This document shows, piece after piece, positions 1 through 5,915 of a stretch of DNA of 6,670 nt. Numbering within the stretch: the first letter of the stretch is position 1; each line of letters opens with the position of its first letter. Both the position numbers and the translations under genes were made by a program. The stretch comes from an uncultured Ruminococcus sp. (GTDB lineage: Bacteria; Bacillota; Clostridia; Oscillospirales; Acutalibacteraceae), in NCBI GenBank assembly GCA_902762335.1, contig CACWNZ010000080.1:1-6670 (forward strand), in the 5' to 3' direction. The notes beneath the pieces are model-generated. The model was given only the letters and a program-made list of their open reading frames with translations. It searched no databases and was not told the DNA's origin.

Positions 1-1
1 C

Positions 2-940
2 GTAAAGGCGGATACGGTCCCCGCATTCTCGGGTACGGCGGCGGCGGTCGCTCTTATGGGCGTTTACTACGTGGGCTGCATACCCGCAAGCACTCAGGAG
101 ACCGCGACGGAGCAGAACGGCTCGTCAGAGGTATCCGTCTCTCAGAGCAGCGGAGCATTCAGGGACGGCACCTATACCGGAACGGGCGAGGGCTTCAGAG
201 GCGGCATCTCGGTCACCGTCACGGTAAGCGGCGGCAGCATTACGGATATAACGGTCAATTCCAAGAACGATGACAACGACTTTTTCTCAAGGGCTCAGAG
301 CAAGATAATCCCCGCGATCATCTCATCACAGAGCGTAAACGTCGATACCGTAAGCGGCGCGACCTTCAGCAGCAGAGGTCTTATCGAGGCGGTAAAGAAT
401 GCGCTCGGAGATCAGCTTCTCATAGATGAAAGCAGTGAAGCGTCACAGCCCCCGGCAGGTGATAACGGCATAAGCGAAAACACCGACAGGCGCGGCAAGA
501 AGAACAGACAGACCTCATCGCAGCAAAGCTCCCGGGAAAGCAGCCTTGAGGAGTCACAGGAAAGCTCCGGGGAGAGCAGCTTTGAGGGATCGCAGGAAAG
601 CTCCGAGGAAAGCAGCGCTCCCGCAGAGACGGGCGCACTTGCAGACGGCGTTTACAGCGGCACGGGCACAGGCTACCGCGGCAGCACGAGCGTTACTGTC
701 ACTGTATCCGGCGGCAGGATAACGGATATAACCGTCAATTCATATCAGGACGACGACAGATTCTTCAGCAGCGCGTCAAGGGGCGTTATCTCATCTATCA
801 TCTCCTCGCAAAGCACGGACGTAGACACCGTAAGCGGCGCGACCTTCAGCAGCAACGGTATTATAGAGGCTGTATCAAACGCTCTCGGCATAGATTTTCA
901 GAATCCCAACGGCACCATGAGCCGCAGACACGGGAGATAA
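2..940 (+). CDS. Tandem FMN-binding-domain protein, membrane-anchored or exported (5' end missing)
   Basis: The frame is open from base 2, so the gene starts before the window; the ATG at 56 lies inside a hydrophobic stretch and is probably not the start. The visible part begins with a membrane-like segment (about bases 26-85, ending VYYVGCIPAS), then a Ser/Thr/Glu spacer, and FMN-binding domain 1 (about 164-415). A Ser/Glu linker follows (about 515-630), then FMN-binding domain 2 (about 644-895) and a short basic tail. Each domain opens with DG-Y-G-G and ends with DTVSGATFSS (344-373 and 824-853). In this family the Thr of the SGAT motif is where the flavin transferase ApbE attaches FMN covalently. 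Such domains act outside the membrane in electron transfer, as in RnfG, NqrC and extracellular electron-transfer proteins. The electron donor and acceptor cannot be told, because the N-terminal part, which may hold membrane or Fe-S domains, lies outside the window. A terminator follows directly. Confidence 0.88.
   Translation, partial: VKADTVPAFSGTAAAVALMGVYYVGCIPASTQETATEQNGSSEVSVSQSSGAFRDGTYTGTGEGFRGGISVTVTVSGGSITDITVNSKNDDNDFFSRAQSKIIPAIISSQSVNVDTVSGATFSSRGLIEAVKNALGDQLLIDESSEASQPPAGDNGISENTDRRGKKNRQTSSQQSSRESSLEESQESSGESSFEGSQESSEESSAPAETGALADGVYSGTGTGYRGSTSVTVTVSGGRITDITVNSYQDDDRFFSSASRGVISSIISSQSTDVDTVSGATFSSNGIIEAVSNALGIDFQNPNGTMSRRHGR
164..895 (+). repeat. Duplicated FMN-binding domain, copies 480 bp apart
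   Basis: Bases 164-415 and 644-895 encode two copies of the same domain, in register at an offset of exactly 480 bp (160 codons). Some blocks are nearly or fully identical in DNA: 347-374 matches 827-854 without a difference, and 242-260 matches 722-740 with one difference. Other stretches differ at both codon and residue level. This points to an intragenic duplication with conservation, or gene conversion, around the flavinylation motif. Confidence 0.85.
518..625 (+). repeat. Three 36-bp tandem repeats encoding a Ser/Glu-rich linker
   Basis: Three 36-bp units start at 518, 554 and 590. They encode SQQSSRESSLEE, SQESSGESSFEG and SQESSEESSAPA; the last unit diverges in its final codons. The period is 12 codons, so a change in copy number would keep the frame. 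The product is a flexible, negatively charged spacer between the two FMN domains. Confidence 0.85.
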
Positions 941-948
941 ATACGGCA

Positions 949-994
949 GCAGCACGGCATACCGGTCGTTCTGACCGGGTGCCGCGCTGCTTTT
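949..994 (+). terminator. Intrinsic terminator after the FMN-binding protein gene
   Basis: The arms 949-967 and 973-990 form a long GC-rich hairpin with one mismatch and a small bulge around the 5-base loop GTTCT. A run of four T follows (991-994). It lies 8 bases after the stop codon and before the next promoter, so it separates the flavoprotein gene from the permease unit. The short T run makes its efficiency uncertain. Confidence 0.78.
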
Positions 995-1047
995 GGCGTG
1001 AAATATGCAGATCGGGCGTATATTCCTTCGTATTTTCGGTATAATAC

Positions 1048-1075
1048 TTGAAAAATCCGCGCTTTATGATATAAT
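1048..1075 (+). promoter_or_regulatory. Sigma-A-type promoter of the purine permease unit
   Basis: The -35 box is TTGAAA (1048-1053), the spacer is 16 bases, and the -10 box is TATAAT (1070-1075), preceded by TG at the extended -10 position (TGATATAAT). Transcription would start near 1082, leaving a leader of only about 26 bases. That is too short for a purine riboswitch downstream of this start. A second TATAAT at 1040-1045 lacks an obvious -35 box. Confidence 0.72.
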
Positions 1076-1095
1076 TTTTATATCCTTTAATCGAT

Positions 1096-1099
1096 GGAG
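1096..1099 (+). promoter_or_regulatory. Ribosome binding site that fixes the permease start at GTG 1108
   Basis: GGAG at 1096-1099 lies 8 bases before the GTG at 1108. The in-frame GTG at 1099 overlaps this motif and so cannot be served by it. The start at 1108 also gives MEKIFKLKQNGTTVRTE, the usual N-terminus of this permease family. Confidence 0.75.
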
Positions 1100-1107
1100 T
1101 GATAGAA

Positions 1108-2493
1108 GTGGAAAAAATATTCAAGCTAAAGCAAAACGGCACAACGGTAAGAACAGAGCTTATCGCCGGACTTACCACCTTTCTCTCAATGGCTTATATC
1201 CTTGCCGTAAACCCGAGCATACTTTCAGCATCGGGAATGCCCTCGCAGGCAGTATTTGCGGCAACGGCAGTTTCGGCGGCGTTTGCAACGCTCATTATGG
1301 CGTTCTTTGCCAACTACCCCGTCGTTCTTGCCTCGGGCATGGGACTGAACGCCTATTTCGCATATACGGTCGTTCCCCAGCTTGCAGAGCAGGGAGTTAC
1401 CGATCCGTGGAGGGTCGCGCTGACCGCCATACTCATGGAGGGCATAATCTTCATTCTGCTGTCCTTTGTGAAATTCAGAGAGACTCTCGTCAACAAGGTA
1501 CCAGATAACCTCAAGCTCGGAATTTCCGCAGGCATAGGACTGTTCATTGTTATCGTAGGCTTAAAGGGCGCTAAAATAGTAGTAGCCGATCCCTCAAACC
1601 TCATCACCTTCGGAAATATCAACACGCCTCAGGTGGTGCTGGCGCTTTTAGGTATCCTTGTCATAGCCGCGCTGTGGCATTATAAGGTAAAGGGCGCTAT
1701 CCTCATAGGCATAACGCTGACATGGATACTCGGCATTGTCGCCGAGCTTACAGGGTGGTATCACGTTGATGCCGCCGCAGGAGTGTATTCGGTAATACCC
1801 AACTTTGAGAATTATTCCGTATTCGCGCCCGTGCAGTCAATGGCGGAAAACACCTTCTGCAAATTCGACTTTTCTTACATAGGCGCTAACCCGATGAACT
1901 TCATAGTTATATGCTTCGCCTTCCTGTTCGTGGATCTCTTTGATACCGTAGGAACGCTTATCGGCGTTGCGCAGGAGTGCAATATGCTCAACGAAAAGGG
2001 AGAGCTTCCCCGCGTAGGCAGGGCTCTCATGGCAGATGCCGCAGGCACGGTAGCAGGCGCAATGCTCGGTACCTCGACGGTCACCTCCTACGTTGAAAGC
2101 ACCACGGGCGTAGCCGCAGGCGGAAGAACGGGACTTACGGCGCTCACCTCGGCCGTGCTTTTCCTCGTATCGCTTACGCTGTATCCTGTTTTTCTTGCCA
2201 TACCCTCGTTTGCAACGGCGCCCGCCCTTGTATTCGTAGGTCTGCTGATGATAAAGAACATAACGAAAATGAAGTTCGACGTTGACATAGCGGATACCGT
2301 AGGCGGCTTCTTTGCGATAATAATGATGCCCTTTACAAGCTCTATCGCAACGGGTATAATGTTTGGTATAATATCCTGGGTAATACTCAAGGTCGTAACG
2401 GGCAAGATCCGCGATATACACCCGATAATGTGGATAGCCTTCGTACTGTTTGCCGTAAGGATAGTTACAATGGCGCTCGGTATGTCCTCGTAA
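1108..2493 (+). CDS. NCS2 family nucleobase permease (AzgA/PbuG-like)
   Basis: This is a 461-residue multi-pass inner-membrane transporter, a normal length for the AzgA branch of the NCS2 family, which imports purine bases such as adenine, guanine or hypoxanthine by proton symport. Family signatures include the N-terminal FKL-NGT-VRTE-IAGLTTF-SMAYILAVNP block, GMGLNAYFAY at residues 77-86, DLFDTVGTLIGVA from residue 276, and the GTSTVTSYVESTTGVAAGGRTG region at residues 321-342. The last two are the hallmark regions of the family, and the second includes acidic E330. The exact base cannot be chosen from sequence. GTG 1108 is preferred as start for its ribosome binding site and N-terminus. It has its own promoter and is followed after 45 bp, with no terminator seen, by the zinc-ribbon gene. 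Nothing looks damaged. Confidence 0.95.
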   Translation: MEKIFKLKQNGTTVRTELIAGLTTFLSMAYILAVNPSILSASGMPSQAVFAATAVSAAFATLIMAFFANYPVVLASGMGLNAYFAYTVVPQLAEQGVTDPWRVALTAILMEGIIFILLSFVKFRETLVNKVPDNLKLGISAGIGLFIVIVGLKGAKIVVADPSNLITFGNINTPQVVLALLGILVIAALWHYKVKGAILIGITLTWILGIVAELTGWYHVDAAAGVYSVIPNFENYSVFAPVQSMAENTFCKFDFSYIGANPMNFIVICFAFLFVDLFDTVGTLIGVAQECNMLNEKGELPRVGRALMADAAGTVAGAMLGTSTVTSYVESTTGVAAGGRTGLTALTSAVLFLVSLTLYPVFLAIPSFATAPALVFVGLLMIKNITKMKFDVDIADTVGGFFAIIMMPFTSSIATGIMFGIISWVILKVVTGKIRDIHPIMWIAFVLFAVRIVTMALGMSS

Positions 2494-2538
2494 CGGCAGT
2501 GAGCGCTGCATTAAAGAAATCACGATTGGGGAAAGAAA

Positions 2539-3048
2539 ATGAAATACTGCACCAAATGCAAAAGGATAAGCACCGATGACGAAAAAACGCTCTGCCCCGA
2601 ATGCGGCAGGACAATGATATCGGACCCGAGCCACTATTCGCCCGTTAACGTAGTGACGGCAAACGGCTTTGAGCTTGAAAGGATAAAGGCGGCTCTCACC
2701 GAGGCGGAGATACCCTTTTCGGTGCGTGAATGCGCCGACGATACGGGACTTCAGATACTCAACGCCGCGCCGCCCGAAAACTGCACGGTATCGGTGCCGC
2801 TGGCCTACTACACTCAGACCGCCGAGCTGCTCATAGGCATCGGCGCGATCAAAGAGGCCGAGGAACTCAGCGATGATGATGAGGAAAGAGTCGCGCGGGA
2901 AAAAGAAAATACCGAAGAGGAGATGTCGCCCAAAAAGCGCTTCTGGGTAAAGCTTTTGTCGATAATCCTCTTTATCGGTCTTATCGCCGGAGTCATCTTC
3001 CTTGCCGACCTTATCGGCAGATTCATAAACCCGAGCTTCTATCAGTAA
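2539..3048 (+). CDS. Zinc-ribbon protein with DUF2007-like middle region and C-terminal membrane anchor
   Basis: This 169-residue protein opens with a zinc-ribbon: C4-x2-C7 and C19-x2-C22 (CTKC ... CPEC). Residues about 35-103 (VVTANGFELERIKAALTEAEIPFSV ... VSVPLAYYTQTAELL) have the alternating pattern of DUF2007-type putative signal-transducing domains; this is a pattern judgement, not a search result. A very acidic stretch follows (about 106-128, with DDDEER), then a basic KKRFW and one membrane helix (about 137-158) near the C-terminus. The order suggests a tail-anchored protein with its zinc and sensor-like parts in the cytoplasm. The start is supported by GGGG at 2528-2531, seven bases upstream of ATG. 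It probably shares the permease transcript. Its function is unknown; a role in regulating the transporter is only a guess. Confidence 0.85.
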   Translation: MKYCTKCKRISTDDEKTLCPECGRTMISDPSHYSPVNVVTANGFELERIKAALTEAEIPFSVRECADDTGLQILNAAPPENCTVSVPLAYYTQTAELLIGIGAIKEAEELSDDDEERVAREKENTEEEMSPKKRFWVKLLSIILFIGLIAGVIFLADLIGRFINPSFYQ

Positions 3049-3089
3049 AAAACAGACCGACACGCAAAGCCGCGTGTCGGTCGTTTTTT
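3047..3089. terminator. Bidirectional terminator between convergent units
   Basis: A perfect 11-bp stem (3055-3065 with 3072-3082, core CCGACACGC) closes a 6-base loop. Six A (3047-3052) lie on the left and six T (3084-3089) on the right, so it can end transcription in both directions. The stop codons of both convergent genes sit inside these tails: TAA 3046-3048 on the plus strand, and TAA read on the minus strand from 3090-3088. Confidence 0.93.
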
Positions 3090-3807
3090 ATGTATCCTGC
3101 GCCGTACTGCCGTTTTTTGTACCGAGCCTTTTGTTTACCTCTACGAGGATCTTAGTGTCGTTATCATGACTGCAAAGCTTCATGGCATCGTCAAGACTCA
3201 CCCAGAGATAATAGTCTATCTCGTTTTTCTGAATGACTACCGAGGATTCGCATGCCCTTGCAAGAAAGAATACGACGTATTTCTTGATCTTGCCGTAGGG
3301 TCTGTATATGCTGGTCTGACGGAAATTAGGCTCTATCGTCACCGAAAGTCCCGTCTCCTCCTTTATCTCGCGCAGGGCGGTCTGCTTTTCGGATTCGTTC
3401 AGCTCGATGTGACCCTTGGGAAAGGTCCAGCACTTGCCGTTATGATTTTTTACAAGAAGGATCTTTATTCCTTCCCTGCCCGCATTGCGGTATACCACCG
3501 CGCCGCAGGATTTCTCGTACATACAGATAAGCTTGTCAAATCTTGCGCTTATGCTGTCAAGTCTCGTCTTTATCTCGGGCTCATAGTATATCTCGTTTAC
3601 GGGAGCCGCAACGAGCCTTGTCTGGAGCTTGTTCTGTGACGAGGCTATAGCTATTATGGTACATTCGACCACGTCGCCTATCTCGTGGTCGGTCATTATA
3701 TACACGGACCTCATATCCGTGTGGGTCCTTCCTACTATAAAGCCCGAATAAAGGCTGTTTTCGGCAAGTGTGCCGAATACGTTTATCCTGACGGTTTTTC
3801 CGAGCAA
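3088..3807 (-). CDS. NUDIX hydrolase (Ap4A-hydrolase-like) with an extra N-terminal domain
   Basis: This 239-residue protein has a clear C-terminal NUDIX domain (about residues 95-220). The full box G-x5-E-x7-REIKEETGL lies at residues 132-154, with the metal-binding glutamates present. WTFPKGHIELNE before it and the Y-x-K-KYVVFFLA stretch after it resemble the asymmetric diadenosine tetraphosphate hydrolase branch, which cleaves nucleoside polyphosphates in the cytoplasm; the real substrate is unknown. Residues 1 to about 75 (MLGKTVRINVFG ... IIAIASS ... RLVAAPVNEIYYEPEI) form a separate domain. It recalls small inorganic-pyrophosphatase-like proteins of Clostridia that begin LGKTV-V-V and contain a KVIAVI ... 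VVAP segment, but without their DRPLG region; this is inference. A TTG start at 3807 is chosen because GGAGG ends 8 bases before it. The upstream in-frame GTG (3816) overlaps that motif. It lies 21 bp after the DHHW-like gene, so the two are probably co-transcribed. Confidence 0.9.
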   Translation of the reverse strand: MLGKTVRINVFGTLAENSLYSGFIVGRTHTDMRSVYIMTDHEIGDVVECTIIAIASSQNKLQTRLVAAPVNEIYYEPEIKTRLDSISARFDKLICMYEKSCGAVVYRNAGREGIKILLVKNHNGKCWTFPKGHIELNESEKQTALREIKEETGLSVTIEPNFRQTSIYRPYGKIKKYVVFFLARACESSVVIQKNEIDYYLWVSLDDAMKLCSHDNDTKILVEVNKRLGTKNGSTAQDT

Positions 3808-3815
3808 GCGGCACA

Positions 3816-3820
3816 CCTCC
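3816..3820 (-). promoter_or_regulatory. Ribosome binding site that fixes the NUDIX start at TTG 3807
   Basis: On the minus strand GGAGG (3820-3816) is followed by an 8-base spacer and TTG (3807-3805). The alternative GTG at 3816-3814 shares a base with the motif, so it cannot be the start for this site. No ATG is available close by. Confidence 0.75.
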
Positions 3821-3828
3821 CTTTCGTG

Positions 3829-5037
3829 TTACTTGATTATGCTCATTATATCGTCGGCTCTGTTCTGTATGCCTGCATTTTTCGCGCTGTTTACCACAAG
3901 CACGTCGGTGTATTTGTTCTTTTGGATATACTCTATGATATTCCCGCTGTAATAGGCGGGGTCTACTATGAATATCTCGTCATAATTCGCCGTAAGGAAC
4001 GGCGCAAGGGCGCTGCCGTAGGTATCCTTTATAAGACAAAGCTTCCTGCCCGTCTTATTGTCGGTCTTTACGCGCATATAGGGGTTATCTCCCCATACGA
4101 AGGCGCTGTAGGCATATCGTCCCTCGGCGAAGGTCGCTATCAGCGGTACCTCCTTTTCTTCGGTATCGCCGTTTTCAAGCAGATAGCAGCTCTGTATGCA
4201 CGGCATATTGTAATAGACCACCGTGTCGGGCATCGCCGCAAGCTCTTTGTTGCCCTCGGGATCCTCCACGGTCTGCGTTGCCGCAAAGAGCATACCGTTA
4301 AAGCCCGTTATGTTTCCCTTGGATAGCCCGTCAAGGCTTACCGCCTCAAGTCCCGCCTTTGCGCAGAACTGCTGATAGGCGTAATACGCCCCGAGTGCCG
4401 TCCAATTTATATCGCTCCTGAAATAGGTGTATTCGCCCTTGTGCTTTATCTCGGCATCATATACGGCTATCGGTATGACCTCATCGGAGTAAGACGAATA
4501 GACCGTGTCGATGAATTCCTTTTCGTCGTTCATCTCTTTGAGATATTTCTCGGGCAGACCCACAGACGCATGACCCGGCGCTACCATATTATATACTCTT
4601 ACTCCGTTGCCGAGAGCCTTTTTTATATTCGATACTACAGCCGCGTAATTCTTTGCCGCGCTCTTAGTGCCGTAAAACAGCTCGTAGCCGCTGCCGTCAT
4701 ACATAAATACGTTCCCGTCGTAGTAGCCCTCGACGTCCTTTTCCTTGGAAAGCTCCTCCGCGGGACTCTCCTGTACGCTGCTCTGCTTTGCTTCGGACAC
4801 CTCTGCGCTTGACTGAACGCTCTGCTCTTCGATCGATCCCTCCGCCGTCCGGGCGCTCCTGCTGCCCGCCACGACGGCGCATACAACGCCCACGGCGATC
4901 CCCGCAAAAGCAACACACGCAGCGGCTATTACAGCCTTCCTGATTTTGCTGCTCCGACCCTGTCCCCCGTTATAGCCGCCCGAGCCGTAGGAACGGGTGC
5001 CGTAGGAGCTGTAGCCGAATGATGACCTTCTGCTCAT
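3829..5037 (-). CDS. DHHW-family-like membrane-anchored surface protein with altered active-site motifs
   Basis: The protein has 402 residues: a Ser/Gly/Tyr-rich tail (1-30), a basic patch, one membrane helix (about 34-57), a Ser/Glu-rich spacer (about 62-100), and an extracytoplasmic domain (about 105-402). The domain follows the DHHW family, SGNH-hydrolase-like proteins related to AlgX/DltD-type polysaccharide-modification proteins. Examples are YELFYGTKSAAKNYA, VYNMVAPGH, GLPEKY, YFRSDINWTALGAYYAYQQF, and KLCLIKDTYGSALAPFL followed by YDEIFIVDP. The signature DHHW is DINW here (209-212), and the usual K-(D/E)-S-Y serine motif is KDTY (337-340). Both expected catalytic positions are therefore changed, so it may be inactive, bind only, or use another chemistry. 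The frame is intact, which argues against a pseudogene. AAGG lies 8 bases before ATG. It is the first gene of a minus-strand pair with the NUDIX gene. No acyltransferase partner is in the window. Confidence 0.85.
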   Translation of the reverse strand: MSRRSSFGYSSYGTRSYGSGGYNGGQGRSSKIRKAVIAAACVAFAGIAVGVVCAVVAGSRSARTAEGSIEEQSVQSSAEVSEAKQSSVQESPAEELSKEKDVEGYYDGNVFMYDGSGYELFYGTKSAAKNYAAVVSNIKKALGNGVRVYNMVAPGHASVGLPEKYLKEMNDEKEFIDTVYSSYSDEVIPIAVYDAEIKHKGEYTYFRSDINWTALGAYYAYQQFCAKAGLEAVSLDGLSKGNITGFNGMLFAATQTVEDPEGNKELAAMPDTVVYYNMPCIQSCYLLENGDTEEKEVPLIATFAEGRYAYSAFVWGDNPYMRVKTDNKTGRKLCLIKDTYGSALAPFLTANYDEIFIVDPAYYSGNIIEYIQKNKYTDVLVVNSAKNAGIQNRADDIMSIIK

Positions 5038-5078
5038 ATTTCCTGCCTTATTTCTCCTTACACTATTATATCAATTCT

Positions 5079-5107
5079 AATTATACCCTAAAGCTCCGTA
5101 AATTACA
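5079..5107 (-). promoter_or_regulatory. Probable promoter of the DHHW-like/NUDIX unit
   Basis: Read on the minus strand, TTGTAA (5107-5102) is separated by 17 bases from TATAAT (5084-5079), a close match to the sigma-A consensus. Two more TATAAT boxes lie nearby. The one at 5070-5065 is preceded by TG (extended -10), and the other is at 5118-5113; both have weaker -35 boxes. More than one start point is possible. The leader would be about 30-40 bases. Confidence 0.65.
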
Positions 5108-5276
5108 ACCTTATTATAGTACAAACTTAGATGATATTACACCGAATATTTATCATAAGTGAAGAAAATCACGATAAGCGCGGGATCATCGGCAGGCTCC
5201 CGCCCGTCACGGACGGCAGCTCTTTCAAAAGGTGAATAATTTTCGGCTTCAGCCCCGGATCGCGGATTCTTTATAA

Positions 5277-5305
5277 TTGACAAAATGAGGGATTTATTAT
5301 AGAAT
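5277..5305 (+). promoter_or_regulatory. Promoter of the GtrA operon
   Basis: A consensus TTGACA (5277-5282), a 17-base spacer and TAGAAT (5300-5305, five of six consensus bases) form a strong sigma-A-type promoter. A further TATAAT lies at 5314-5319 without a good -35 box. The leader would be about 30 bases, leading into GGGGAG at 5330-5335. Confidence 0.72.
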
Positions 5306-5342
5306 GTTATTCGTATAATTATTTTTATAGGGGAGATAAGCG

Positions 5343-5915
5343 ATGAAGATAAAGGAATTGTTCGTGGGACAGACGAGCCACACGGGAATACAGTTTTTCA
5401 GGAGCCTTTTCGTAGGCGGGATAGCTACCGTAGTGGATATGCTCGTAATGATACTGTTCCGCGAGCTTGTAAAGGTACCGGAGGGCGTAGCGGCGATGTT
5501 CGGCTTCATAGTGGGGCTTGCGGTGAACTATATCGTGTCTACCTTCTGGGTATTCGCCAAGGCTAAGGTGAAAAACAGGATAATCGACTTCATCGGCTTT
5601 GCGGTAATAGGAATAATAGGTCTCGGGCTGACACAGCTCATAATTGAGCCCTTTGCAATGGAGGGTATGTTCGGACAGGGAATATTCATAACCTGGGGTA
5701 TCTTCGGAGGGCTGCTGCCCGTTGACAAGTATTATATCGTAGGCAAGGTGCTTGCGGTCGTGATAGTCTATATGTGGAACTTCTTTGCGAGGAAATTCAT
5801 TCTCTACAGAAAGGTCGAGCAGAAGGACGAGCCTGCAGAAGAAGCCGTTGCAAACGAAGAAAAAACAGACAATAACGGAGACACCGTCTCTGAGGATAAG
5901 AAGGGCAATATATAA
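5343..5915 (+). CDS. GtrA family membrane protein
   Basis: This 190-residue protein has four predicted membrane helices (about 20-39, 47-67, 80-101 and 132-152). It shows GtrA signatures: FFRSLFVGGIATVVDMLV near the N-terminus, NYIVSTFWVF in helix 2, and WNFFARKFILYR closing helix 4. GtrA proteins are thought to move or present lipid-linked sugars, such as undecaprenyl-phosphate glucose, across the membrane for glycosylation of surface polymers. The protein is longer than the usual 120-150 residues. It has an extra loop of about 30 residues between helices 3 and 4 (about 102-130, with MEGMFGQG and PVDKYY) and a hydrophilic, acidic tail of about 35 residues. GGGGAG lies seven bases before ATG. 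Its stop overlaps the next start by one base (TAATG), so the two genes are translationally coupled. Confidence 0.9.
   Translation: MKIKELFVGQTSHTGIQFFRSLFVGGIATVVDMLVMILFRELVKVPEGVAAMFGFIVGLAVNYIVSTFWVFAKAKVKNRIIDFIGFAVIGIIGLGLTQLIIEPFAMEGMFGQGIFITWGIFGGLLPVDKYYIVGKVLAVVIVYMWNFFARKFILYRKVEQKDEPAEEAVANEEKTDNNGDTVSEDKKGNI

Larger units (their letters stand above)
5038..5342. other. Divergent intergenic region with promoters and a GC-rich island
   Basis: This 305-bp gap separates two genes transcribed away from each other. The parts next to each gene are AT-rich and hold promoters. Between them, about 5175-5265 is GC-rich and can form small hairpins: GCGGGA 5180-5185 with TCCCGC 5198-5203, and CCGTC 5204-5208 with GACGG 5212-5216. 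No T run follows them, so they are not terminators. A 34-codon frame (ATG 5131 to TGA 5235) crosses the island but has no ribosome binding site. No known RNA family was recognised. Confidence 0.6.

Noticed and set aside
56..58. ATG at 56 as the start of the FMN-binding protein
   Set aside because: The frame stays open to the window edge, the ATG lies inside a hydrophobic segment, and no ribosome binding site precedes it.
1000..1107. Purine riboswitch before the permease
   Set aside because: The likely transcript leader is only about 26 bases, and no aptamer-like three-way junction was seen between the terminator and the start.
1005..1508. Plus-strand open frame of 167 codons before and within the permease
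   Set aside because: It overlaps the promoter and the permease in another frame, and its translation has no domain-like pattern.
2494..2538. Terminator between the permease and zinc-ribbon genes
   Set aside because: Only a 4-bp stem (GCAG/CTGC) is possible and there is no T run, so read-through is expected.
1837..3063. Open frame of 408 codons on the minus strand
   Set aside because: It is fully antisense to the permease and zinc-ribbon genes, has no family pattern, and is rich in Tyr, Arg and His as expected from the complement of this codon use.
3685..4326. Plus-strand open frame of 213 codons
   Set aside because: It runs antisense across the NUDIX and DHHW-like genes, both supported by motifs and ribosome binding sites. 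Its product has no recognisable domain.
4441..4812. Plus-strand open frame of 123 codons
   Set aside because: It is antisense to the conserved part of the DHHW-like gene, and no ribosome binding site or family pattern was seen.
5131..5235. 34-codon open frame in the divergent intergenic region
   Set aside because: No ribosome binding site precedes the ATG and no known peptide is recognised. It is kept only as part of the GC-rich island observation.
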